From a virus, in the IMG/VR virus record IMGVR_UViG_3300011115_000598, positions 1-51,217 of that record: a stretch of 51,217 nucleotides of DNA; one strand, written 5' to 3'. Numbering within the stretch: position 1 is the first letter of the stretch; each line of letters begins with the position of its first letter. The notes below the pieces were generated by a model that saw only the letters and a list, made by a program, of their open reading frames with translations, made no database searches and was not told where the DNA came from. The translations under genes and the position numbers were made by a program. Below are positions 42,841 to 49,049 of this stretch, piece by piece.

Positions 42841-43686
42841 TTATTTAAATGTTACTAAATTAGAAATAATGATACCAATTTTACCTGGCAAAAATACTTT
42901 AATATTTTTATTTTGTGCCGTAATATACTGCAAACCAGTTAGCGTTAAACCTGCACCAGTATTTGTAGCCGGTGGTGGGGGTACAGCTGAAGGAACTATA
43001 GGATAATCTCCAGTTCCCGATAAAATAACTTGACCTTCATCTGGAACAGATTCAACTGCAACATCTTCAATTGTTGGAATTTTATTAACCGTAGAAAATG
43101 CATCAACACTATTTACAACAAGAGTTGTGTAACCTGTACCACCTTGTGGTTTATTAAAAACAGCAAGATTATCATTTGAAGTACTTGTTATAAAATTATT
43201 TACTTTTGGTCCTTTTAACGTTACACGACCAGTATAATAATCAGTTGATTCAACTAGAGCAAATCCACCAGTTAAACTAAAATTACCAACAGAACTGTAT
43301 TCCCATTTTTTACCAGATGTAACACCATATGGTGCAAAAATAGATGCTGCGCCAACTACAGAAATAGGTGTTTCAAAAGTTTCATCGTTAACCAATAAAC
43401 TAGTACTCAATTTATCTTTATTATTAGATTTATATAAAGATACATTATAAGAAGCCAGCTCAAAGGGATCGATATAATTATTAGCTAATAAAAATAACCA
43501 TATAGAATTATTATCTTCATATACATTTTGTGATAATTCAATTAATGTTGAATGATCGTCTAATAAAACATCTTGAGTTTGTGCTAAAGTTGTATTTACT
43601 TCATAATGACTAAAAAAATCACATATAGTAAAATCACCTATTGTGGAAGCAAAAGTCTTAGAAGGAAGATTTGAAAAGTATTTCAT
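42841..43686 (-). CDS. 53: gp53-like baseplate wedge protein
   Basis: 281 residues (T4 gp53: 196). The segment LIELSQNVYEDNNSIWLFLLANNYIDPFELA (about 48-78) matches the ELANAIYGNPQLYWVLLMCNDNYDPY block of T4 gp53, the signature of this wedge protein. The rest is a beta-rich extension with a proline-rich turn (PSAVPPPPATNTGAG). It links wedges around the hub. 10 nt from the hub gene and 3 nt from the gp48-like gene. Confidence 0.75.
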   Translation of the reverse strand: MKYFSNLPSKTFASTIGDFTICDFFSHYEVNTTLAQTQDVLLDDHSTLIELSQNVYEDNNSIWLFLLANNYIDPFELASYNVSLYKSNNKDKLSTSLLVNDETFETPISVVGAASIFAPYGVTSGKKWEYSSVGNFSLTGGFALVESTDYYTGRVTLKGPKVNNFITSTSNDNLAVFNKPQGGTGYTTLVVNSVDAFSTVNKIPTIEDVAVESVPDEGQVILSGTGDYPIVPSAVPPPPATNTGAGLTLTGLQYITAQNKNIKVFLPGKIGIIISNLVTFK

Positions 43687-43689
43687 ATA

Positions 43690-44475
43690 TTAACTCAAGT
43701 ACTTAGCAGCAATTTCAGACTTAGACAATACTTGACCACCACGTGGTTCAGTTGGATCATATGTACCGGTTTCAAATTCTTGAAATACTAATCCAAGTAA
43801 AGTTACATTTGAATGTCCACTTGGTGTAAATCTTAAAATTGGATCAACATCATCATTTCTTTTAACTATTACGGTTTTTAATACTAAAGTTAATGGACGA
43901 CCTAAAAAGTCTCCATCTATACGTTGACCATTTAAACCTTCCATGGTAATAGACCATAAATTTTGTGGGTATGATCGTTCCGGTAACCCAGAAGCAACTG
44001 TAGGATATGATGATTTATAAAATGTACCTACAATATTATCAATAGCTTTTGCTTCATCAACATTTTTAGGTACCATAATATATTGAAAGAAATATTGTTT
44101 TCTTCCTTCGGATGTCATAGTAAGTTCGGTTACATTACTAAAACGTCTAAAAGTTGATGTTGCAAAAGTTTTTTCATAATAAAACAAAGCTGGTTGGAGT
44201 AGTCTGGTAGCAAGATTCCCAAGTCCACCACTATTTGCTATACCAGCTGAAGTTAATACAGGAGCTACTGGATTATCATTGGATATACCAAATTCGTGTG
44301 CAACTTGGTATCCGGGGTCTTTGGGTAGAGGTAGTTTAATTTGAGCAAACGACCTTCCGGGAATATCTGTAGGGCGACGTTCCGTACTTTTTAAGGAGTA
44401 TGGTGCAGCATAGAAATAAATCCAGCCGATTTGCTCGCTTGCATAACTACCAAGTGGGTATTGTACGAATGCCAT
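43690..44475 (-). CDS. gp48-like baseplate tail tube cap protein
   Basis: 261 residues. RFSNVTELTMTSEGRKQYFFQYIMVPKNVDEAKAIDNIVGTFYKSSYP (about 112-157) resembles the gp48 core that caps the tube base. The N-terminal PLGSYASEQIGWIYFYAAPYS is membrane-neutral. With gp54 in T4 it starts tube assembly. The start is preceded by TATAAATA 7 nt upstream and faces a divergent gene 4 on the other strand. Confidence 0.6.
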   Translation of the reverse strand: MAFVQYPLGSYASEQIGWIYFYAAPYSLKSTERRPTDIPGRSFAQIKLPLPKDPGYQVAHEFGISNDNPVAPVLTSAGIANSGGLGNLATRLLQPALFYYEKTFATSTFRRFSNVTELTMTSEGRKQYFFQYIMVPKNVDEAKAIDNIVGTFYKSSYPTVASGLPERSYPQNLWSITMEGLNGQRIDGDFLGRPLTLVLKTVIVKRNDDVDPILRFTPSGHSNVTLLGLVFQEFETGTYDPTEPRGGQVLSKSEIAAKYLS

Positions 44476-44482
44476 ATACCAA

Positions 44483-44490
44483 TATTTATA
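44483..44490 (-). promoter_or_regulatory. Late promoter TATAAATA for gp48-like gene
   Basis: Perfect late consensus on the minus strand; 7 nt lie between it and the ATG at 44475, in a 33-nt divergent gap. Confidence 0.75.
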
Positions 44491-44495
44491 AATTT

Positions 44496-44503
44496 GATAA
44501 ATA
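44496..44503 (+). promoter_or_regulatory. Late promoter box GATAAATA for gene 4
   Basis: Plus strand; 5 nt (TTTTA) before the ATG at 44509. Forms a divergent pair with the TATAAATA box at 44483. Confidence 0.65.
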
Positions 44504-44508
44504 TTTTA

Positions 44509-44934
44509 ATGGCGTATAGAACTAAATATTTACCTAAAAATCCTAATAAGTATATAGGTGATATTACAGCCATTACATGTAGATCTTTGTGGGAAAGACA
44601 TGTTTGTAAATTTTTGGATGAAAGTTTACAAATAACAAAATGGTCTTCTGAAGAAATTGTTATCCCATACTATAGTCCTATTGATAAAAAAATTCATAAC
44701 TACTATCCAGACTTTTTAATTGAACTCAGTATAAACGAGACTGTAGAACATTGGTTAATTGAAGTAAAACCAAAAAAACAAACTTATTTAAAAGAAAATG
44801 CTTCTAAAAAAGAAACATTGACTTGGATAATAAATACTTCTAAATGGAATGCCGCAAAAGCGTATTGTGCTAAAAACAATATGTTATTTAAAATTTTAAC
44901 AGAAAAAGAACTTTTTTCAAATGCCAACAAATAA
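44509..44934 (+). CDS. 4: gp4-like head completion protein (nuclease-fold)
   Basis: 141 residues from ATG 44509; the open frame extends upstream, but MAYRTKYLPKNPNKYIGD is the natural N terminus, matching T4 gp4. CRSLWERHVCKFLDE, TKWSSEEIVIPYYSPIDKKIHNYYPDFLIEL and WLIEVKPKKQT follow T4 gp4 and the restriction-endonuclease-like (TnsA-like) fold with D-x..-ExK. In T4 it completes heads before tail joining and has been called gp50. Overlaps the next gene by 14 nt. Confidence 0.85.
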   Translation: MAYRTKYLPKNPNKYIGDITAITCRSLWERHVCKFLDESLQITKWSSEEIVIPYYSPIDKKIHNYYPDFLIELSINETVEHWLIEVKPKKQTYLKENASKKETLTWIINTSKWNAAKAYCAKNNMLFKILTEKELFSNANK

Positions 44935-45472
44935 TTCAATTACAAATATAAAAGATTATTTTTCTCGTCACGGCGGACTTCAAAGAAATAACCGATACCA
45001 AGTATATTTTGAAAACCTTCCAAGTGGAATAGGACAAGGTAATGCTTTAAATATTCAAGCTTTAAACGCTACTATAGGCGCAAGAGCTATAGATGCGATT
45101 GCTGATAATTTAACAGGATTTGGGTATGGTCGTGCTATTCCAAGAAATCAAAAATTTATGGGTGGTGTATTTTTAGCTTTCCCTATCACCAATGATAACC
45201 ATATTATGAAATTGTTTGATAATTGGTTTAACGCCATATATGCTGGAAAAAAACAAAAAAAGAATTTTACGGTTCAGTATTATGATACCTTGGTCAAAAA
45301 CACAAATATGATTGTTGATGTGTTAGACCCAAATGGTAATGTAAATACAAAAATTAGATTCTTTGAAGTTTATCCTTTAGAGACACAACCAATAGAATTT
45401 TCTATGATGGAGAATAATCAGTATTCAGTATATCAGGTGTTAATGAATTATCGCGAGTTTGTTTACTTATAA
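44921..45472 (+). CDS. gp19-like tube/baseplate protein (gp54 position)
   Basis: 183 residues. The N terminus SITNIKDYFSRHGGLQRNNRYQVYF repeats the signature of the gp19 proteins at 30806 and 31410, so it is a third relative. It then has AFPITNDNHIMKLFDNWFNAIYAG and EVYPLETQPIEFSMMENNQYSVYQVLMNYREF, the tube fold. It is near the gp48-like gene, and gp54 (gp19-like fold) pairs with gp48 in T4, so it may be the gp54 analogue. Translationally coupled with gene 4 by overlap. Confidence 0.65.
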   Translation: MPTNNSITNIKDYFSRHGGLQRNNRYQVYFENLPSGIGQGNALNIQALNATIGARAIDAIADNLTGFGYGRAIPRNQKFMGGVFLAFPITNDNHIMKLFDNWFNAIYAGKKQKKNFTVQYYDTLVKNTNMIVDVLDPNGNVNTKIRFFEVYPLETQPIEFSMMENNQYSVYQVLMNYREFVYL

Positions 45473-45482
45473 GGATTAAAAT

Positions 45483-46139
45483 ATGATTGAAAATATAATT
45501 GATTTGTTGCCTACTTATAGCACTGAACTACCATTCAGTAAACAAAAAGTATTATTTACACCATTTAAAGTGAAAGACGCTAAAAATATTTCTATTATTC
45601 TTCAAGAAGATAATAAAAAATTAGCTCTTATTGCAATGGTCAATGTATTAAAGAACTGCACAAAAAACATTGTAATACAAGATCTATGTCTAGCAGATGC
45701 TGAATATTTGTTTTTACAAATAAGAGGAAAAAGCATTGAAGAATATATTACATTAGTTTTTAATGATATTAAAAAACAAGTTAATATTAATGAATTAAAA
45801 ACAAGAAATGCAATTCATACATCCGAAATTATAATAGGAACAAATTTAAAAATTGTTCTTGAAACACCACAAATTAAAGATCTATTAGAAATAGATACAC
45901 TTAATAAAGAAGATATTGTTAAAGCATGTATTAAAAAATTAATTATTAAAAATGAAATATATCATACAAATAAATTTGTTCCAGATGAACTAAAAAATGT
46001 TACAGAGAATCTACCATTATCCTTTATGGTTAAAGTTGATGAATTTTTAAAAAATCAACCAGAGGTATATGTTGAATTAGATTTTGGTAATGAAAAAAAG
46101 GAGGTCTCTGGGATTTTGAATTTTTTTACTTATCGGTGA
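45483..46139 (+). CDS. 26: gp26-like baseplate hub/tail assembly chaperone
   Basis: 218 residues (T4 gp26: 208). LPFSKQKVLFTPFKVKDAKNISIILQED, then AMVNVLKNCTKN and LCLADAEYLFLQIRGKSIEEYI match the T4 baseplate-hub assembly family. AAGGA ribosome binding site. Near the end, GAA AAA AAG places a slippery A_AAA_AAG heptamer in frame at 46094-46100; a -1 shift there yields a 280-residue transframe protein using the following frame instead of stopping at EVSGILNFFTYR. Confidence 0.82.
   Translation: MIENIIDLLPTYSTELPFSKQKVLFTPFKVKDAKNISIILQEDNKKLALIAMVNVLKNCTKNIVIQDLCLADAEYLFLQIRGKSIEEYITLVFNDIKKQVNINELKTRNAIHTSEIIIGTNLKIVLETPQIKDLLEIDTLNKEDIVKACIKKLIIKNEIYHTNKFVPDELKNVTENLPLSFMVKVDEFLKNQPEVYVELDFGNEKKEVSGILNFFTYR
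46094..46100 (+). other. Programmed -1 ribosomal frameshift site A_AAA_AAG
   Basis: The heptamer occupies codons 205-206 of gene 26 in the correct phase (A, AAA, AAG). The -1 frame has stops (TAA, TGA) 2-3 codons upstream and is then open without interruption to 46324. The AAG overlaps AAGGAGG, a strong Shine-Dalgarno-like string with no suitable start codon 5-10 nt downstream. A T_TTT_TTT run at 46121-46127 is a second in-phase slippery string. Confidence 0.75.
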
Positions 46140-46324
46140 AATTCTTTGATTTATATGATTTTTATAAAACAAATTTCACCTTAATAACTAATTTTTCTTG
46201 GAATCTTACTGAATTAGAAAATATGTTTTTTTGGGAAAGAGAAGTATATATTAAATTACTGAGCGACTATAACGAAGAACAGAGAATTAAGAAAAATCAA
46301 TTACAACAAGGACATGGATTTTAA
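46136..46324 (+). CDS. gp51-position frame, likely C-terminal part of a gp26 frameshift product
   Basis: The 62-codon frame begins with GTG overlapping the gene 26 stop (GTGA) but has no ribosome binding site. It lies in the -1 frame of gene 26, and from the A_AAA_AAG site the -1 frame reads GGLWDFEFFYLS and then the present protein. The body LTELENMFFWEREVYIKLL is a compact helix pair. T4 gene 51 follows 26 in the same place. Expression by frameshift, giving a gpG-GT-like pair, is the favoured reading; coupled re-initiation at GTG is the alternative. Confidence 0.65.
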   Translation: MKFFDLYDFYKTNFTLITNFSWNLTELENMFFWEREVYIKLLSDYNEEQRIKKNQLQQGHGF

Positions 46325-46851
46325 TGAATTCAGATAACAATACAAATGAATTTAAGTTAGATGTATCTGCAGATATGCAGGTTCTTAATACCAATATAGA
46401 TTCTTCGGATTCCTCTCCTAGTTCTGTTATTCATCCACACAGAGATATATCGGCAGTGGACAGTATTCCTTTTACACCATCTCAGGACGTAGAAGGAATT
46501 GAAAATATATTATTTCAGTCTTATCCATCATTAGAACTTCCAGAATCTATGATCTTTGAACCAACTGCAGAAAAGATTAAACCTTCTGCACAGGTACATC
46601 AATCTGCCTTACACGGAATAAATTTTCAAGTAAAAGTTCTTCCAGAAGAAGCATTGGATAAAGCCACAGAAGTTGGAAATAATTTAAACTTGGTAAGAAA
46701 AGATTTAGAAAGTCTTTCAAGTCAGATGCGCAATCCAGACAATCGGCTCAATGCACGAGATAATTATGATGAGAAAATTACTATTCCTGCGGCAAATTTA
46801 ATATTTGAAAGTAGAAAAAATAGAATGACTCAACAACCTGAATGGGTATAA
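46324..46851 (+). CDS. Unknown protein at the end of the gp4-26 operon
   Basis: 175 residues, no recognised domain. It is rich in Ser, Asp and Asn and lacks hydrophobic segments, so it is probably disordered at its N terminus (DSSDSSPSSVIHPHRD). A helical stretch around EEALDKATEVGNNLNLVRKDLESLSSQM follows. The start overlaps the preceding stop (TAATG). Followed by a terminator. T4 places gene 27-28 here, but no similarity is evident. Confidence 0.5.
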   Translation: MNSDNNTNEFKLDVSADMQVLNTNIDSSDSSPSSVIHPHRDISAVDSIPFTPSQDVEGIENILFQSYPSLELPESMIFEPTAEKIKPSAQVHQSALHGINFQVKVLPEEALDKATEVGNNLNLVRKDLESLSSQMRNPDNRLNARDNYDEKITIPAANLIFESRKNRMTQQPEWV

Positions 46852-46852
46852 A

Positions 46853-46874
46853 AAAAGCCCCTTGCGGGGCTTTT
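46853..46874. terminator. Bidirectional intrinsic terminator
   Basis: AAAAGCCCC (46853-46861), loop TTGC, GGGGCTTTT (46866-46874): 9-bp stem with T-runs on either strand. It ends the plus-strand operon at 46851 and the gene 32 transcript ending at 46876. Confidence 0.9.
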
Positions 46875-46875
46875 C

Positions 46876-47733
46876 TCAATCATTCTCCATTTCGGAGAAG
46901 TACTTTAGAGGATCCTTTTCCTCAATGTCTTCACGGATTGTAGTATCCGTTACATCATCTTCAATGCTCTTTGACTCGGTAAACTGAGCACGAATATCGT
47001 CTCCAGTTGCCTTCTTGAGTCGAGCCTTGAGTTCATCATAACTCTTGAACTGACTCTTGTCGGTAAACTCCTTGAGAGCATATTGCTTCTTCCAAAGTTC
47101 CTCTAGCTTCTTATCATCTCCACCAAGAAGAGGAGCAGGAGCAGCAAACTCTGAACGATCATAGTTCACATATCCACCGACATTCCGAATCTTAATCTTG
47201 AAGTCTGCGCCAGTCCAAAAGTTAAATGGATCAACAGCAGTCTCATCCTTAAATTCTGGGTGAGCAAGTGCTTGAATCTTTTGGAAGATCTTGGTACCAT
47301 ACTGATAAAGAAAAACCTTTCCCTTATTCTCTGGATTTGCTGGATCTTCAACAACAAGAATGTTGGAGATGTAAGTCAACTTGCGCTTACGATTACGTGC
47401 AATATTCTTGTCATCCTCGATACCACTATTCCACAGTTCGGTATTTGCCTCGCAAACAGGACACTTCTCTCCAAGAGTAGTTGGGCAGTTTTCAAACAAC
47501 CATCCACCCTTGCCCTTGAAAGCATGACTGTAAACTGAAACGAAAGGAGTATCTTCTCCTTCAATTTCTGGAAGGAATCGAATTACTGCATAACCGTTTC
47601 CAGCCTTATCAATACCAGGCTTCCAAAGACGATCATCTTTGTAACTCTCCTTTGAGGTGAGCTTATCCATGCGCTCGGTTAGTGATGCGACTGAGTTCTT
47701 ACTCTTCTTCTTGAAATCTGAAAAATTTGCCAT
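46876..47733 (-). CDS. 32: gp32-like single-stranded DNA-binding protein
   Basis: 285 residues from ATG 47733; a TTG seven codons upstream is not likely, as it lies in a leader hairpin. The core WKPGIDKAGNGYAVIRFLPEIEGEDTPFVSVYSHAFKGKGGWLFENCPTTLGEKCPVC includes the zinc ligands (His, Cys, CxxC) found in T4 gp32. ILVVEDPANPENKGKVFLYQYGTKIFQKI is the second OB strand set. The C terminus (DDVTDTTIREDIEEKDP...EMEND) is acidic, the usual site for partner binding. It coats replication and recombination intermediates. Confidence 0.95.
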   Translation of the reverse strand: MANFSDFKKKSKNSVASLTERMDKLTSKESYKDDRLWKPGIDKAGNGYAVIRFLPEIEGEDTPFVSVYSHAFKGKGGWLFENCPTTLGEKCPVCEANTELWNSGIEDDKNIARNRKRKLTYISNILVVEDPANPENKGKVFLYQYGTKIFQKIQALAHPEFKDETAVDPFNFWTGADFKIKIRNVGGYVNYDRSEFAAPAPLLGGDDKKLEELWKKQYALKEFTDKSQFKSYDELKARLKKATGDDIRAQFTESKSIEDDVTDTTIREDIEEKDPLKYFSEMEND

Positions 47734-47750
47734 ATGTATCTTTTCTTTCC

Positions 47751-47767
47751 CCAAGGATCTACCTTGG
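47751..47767 (-). promoter_or_regulatory. Hairpin in gene 32 leader (possible autoregulatory site)
   Basis: CCAAGG, 5-nt loop, CCTTGG: a perfect 6-bp inverted repeat 18 nt before the gene 32 ATG, followed in the RNA by an A-rich unpaired stretch (GGAAAGAAAAGATACAT). In T4, gp32 represses its own translation by binding an unstructured leader next to a pseudoknot; the layout here is comparable. Confidence 0.5.
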
Positions 47768-47782
47768 CCTAAACGTTACTAC

Positions 47783-47810
47783 ACTATACAACGAAAACCA
47801 AATCAGTCAA
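47783..47810 (-). promoter_or_regulatory. Early promoter of gene 32
   Basis: Minus strand: TTGACT (47805-47810), 16-nt spacer, TATAGT (47783-47788), then GTAGTAAC. The extension TATAGTGTAGTAAC is identical to that of the promoter at 50665. It overlaps the end of gene 33. Confidence 0.8.
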
Positions 47811-48036
47811 TAGGTAATTTTCTAGATTTGGTCTTTTTCATAAAATGGAGCTCTTGAGCTTCAATTTGAATTTTTTCTATAATTGGTTTTGTTAATAGTT
47901 TACCTGCTGCACTAGGATCTAATCCCATTTCACTAGATAATTCTAATACACAATCCATAAAAGATAATTTTGTGGACATAGCCCTATCAATTACTTTGTT
48001 TGAAAATTTTTCTTTTGCTGTGTCGTCAATATACAT
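47803..48036 (-). CDS. 33: gp33-like late transcription co-activator
   Basis: 77 residues, shorter than T4 gp33 (112). FMDCVLELSSEMGLDPSAAGKLLTKPIIEKIQIEAQELHF aligns with the T4 region FIIEKMVEEFGMSYLEATTAF...SGIIEKIQSEA. In T4 gp33 bridges RNA polymerase and the gp45 clamp to activate late promoters; genes 32 and 33 are near neighbours there too. The C-terminal clamp-binding motif of T4 (TLDFLL) is absent; the protein ends SRKLPID. Start lies 5 nt after a TATAGT -10 box. Confidence 0.82.
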   Translation of the reverse strand: MYIDDTAKEKFSNKVIDRAMSTKLSFMDCVLELSSEMGLDPSAAGKLLTKPIIEKIQIEAQELHFMKKTKSRKLPID

Positions 48037-48041
48037 AATAC

Positions 48042-48069
48042 ACTATACCACCATAATTAAGAAATCCAA
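48042..48069 (-). promoter_or_regulatory. Early promoter of gene 33
   Basis: Minus strand: TTGGAT (48064-48069), 16-nt spacer, TATAGT (48042-48047), then GTATT and ATG at 48036. Shares TATAGTGTA with the other two minus-strand early promoters on this side. It predicts a leaderless or nearly leaderless transcript. Confidence 0.65.
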
Positions 48070-48082
48070 TAATTAATTTGAC

Positions 48083-48090
48083 CTAAATAT
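48083..48090 (+). promoter_or_regulatory. Candidate late box CTAAATAT
   Basis: Plus strand CTAAATAT followed 25 nt later by the ATG at 48116, with AGAGGA (48105-48110) as ribosome binding site. Same core as the boxes before gp22 and gp23. Confidence 0.55.
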
Positions 48091-48115
48091 TCCTAGATCT
48101 ATTTAGAGGACATTC

Positions 48116-49048
48116 ATGCCAAACATTATCATTGAAACTGGTGGAGCAACTGCATCTGTCGCAACAGACGTTGCTCAACTTTCCGGAATAACTACAAATT
48201 TTCAAATATTTAAACTTGGATATGGTGTTACTGGATCAATATCACTTGTAACCTCCAGTAGCCCCTTACCTGTATCCATTGGAACTACTCTTAGTGCCAA
48301 TATTACTGGTTTCAGTGGTCCAATGAGTATTCAAGGCGTTGCAAGTGGCACTCCAGTGGTTGTAAGTGGTACAGTTATAGTTTCTGGTACCACCGGATCA
48401 GCCGTATATGTAAAAACCTTTACTGGATCACAAGTAGAAGTAACTGGTGGAAGATATCGTGACAGAACAACAGATTCAATATCTGTATATGGTCCTGCAG
48501 GATCAACATTCATTTATGCTAACTTAGTTTCAAGTGTTGGAGTTGCTGTTGGTACAGTATCAAATCCAATATACGCTAATATTATTGGTGCAACTATCAG
48601 TGCGACCATTCCTTCTTTAGTTACCGTTACTGGTTTATCTGGAGCAACTGCAATTGGCGTAAATGTTGGTAATACTGTAGGAATCAATGATACAGCCATT
48701 CTTGCTGGTATGACCGTTATAAACAGCCAAGTTATTGGAATGAGAACAGATTTGCAGGCTCTTGGAGTTGGACGGGCTACTGCCTTTAAGACTGGAAGAT
48801 CCAGTTTGACATCTGCTTCAGCAACCCAGATGGATTCAGCTGGATATACCTGCTACGCTGGAATTAATATTCGTGCTATATCTACAAATACAGATTTTGT
48901 ATATCTTGGAAACAGCAGTGGTCTAGTTGGTGCATCTGGTTATGCTCTAGATCCAGGCGAAAATGTATTCCTTAATATTCAAAATACAAATAAAGTTTAT
49001 GCAATTTCTAATACAGGAACACAAGTCATAACATATATGGCTTCATAA
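48116..49048 (+). CDS. Virion structural protein, fibre-like beta-rich
   Basis: 310 residues, rich in Gly, Ser, Thr and Val with alternating strands (PLPVSIGTTLSANITGFSGPMSIQGVASGTPVVVSGTVIVSGTTGSAVYV), a pattern of head or tail fibre repeats. There is no signal peptide. The C-terminal YAGINIRAISTNTDFVYLGNSSGLVGASGYALDPGENVFLNI resembles a decorated tip or head-fibre domain. It is transcribed with the next gene from a late box; a function as fibre or decoration protein is inferred from composition. Confidence 0.6.
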   Translation: MPNIIIETGGATASVATDVAQLSGITTNFQIFKLGYGVTGSISLVTSSSPLPVSIGTTLSANITGFSGPMSIQGVASGTPVVVSGTVIVSGTTGSAVYVKTFTGSQVEVTGGRYRDRTTDSISVYGPAGSTFIYANLVSSVGVAVGTVSNPIYANIIGATISATIPSLVTVTGLSGATAIGVNVGNTVGINDTAILAGMTVINSQVIGMRTDLQALGVGRATAFKTGRSSLTSASATQMDSAGYTCYAGINIRAISTNTDFVYLGNSSGLVGASGYALDPGENVFLNIQNTNKVYAISNTGTQVITYMAS

Positions 49049-49049
49049 T

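Noticed and set aside
46121-46127. T_TTT_TTT run at the end of gene 26 as the main frameshift site
   Set aside because: It is in phase, but A_AAA_AAG at 46094 is the stronger canonical heptamer and defines the upstream limit of the open -1 frame. Kept only as a possible secondary site.
47734-47754. TTG at 47754 as the start of gene 32
   Set aside because: It lies inside the leader hairpin, adds a basic peptide not expected in gp32, and ATG 47733 gives the natural N terminus.
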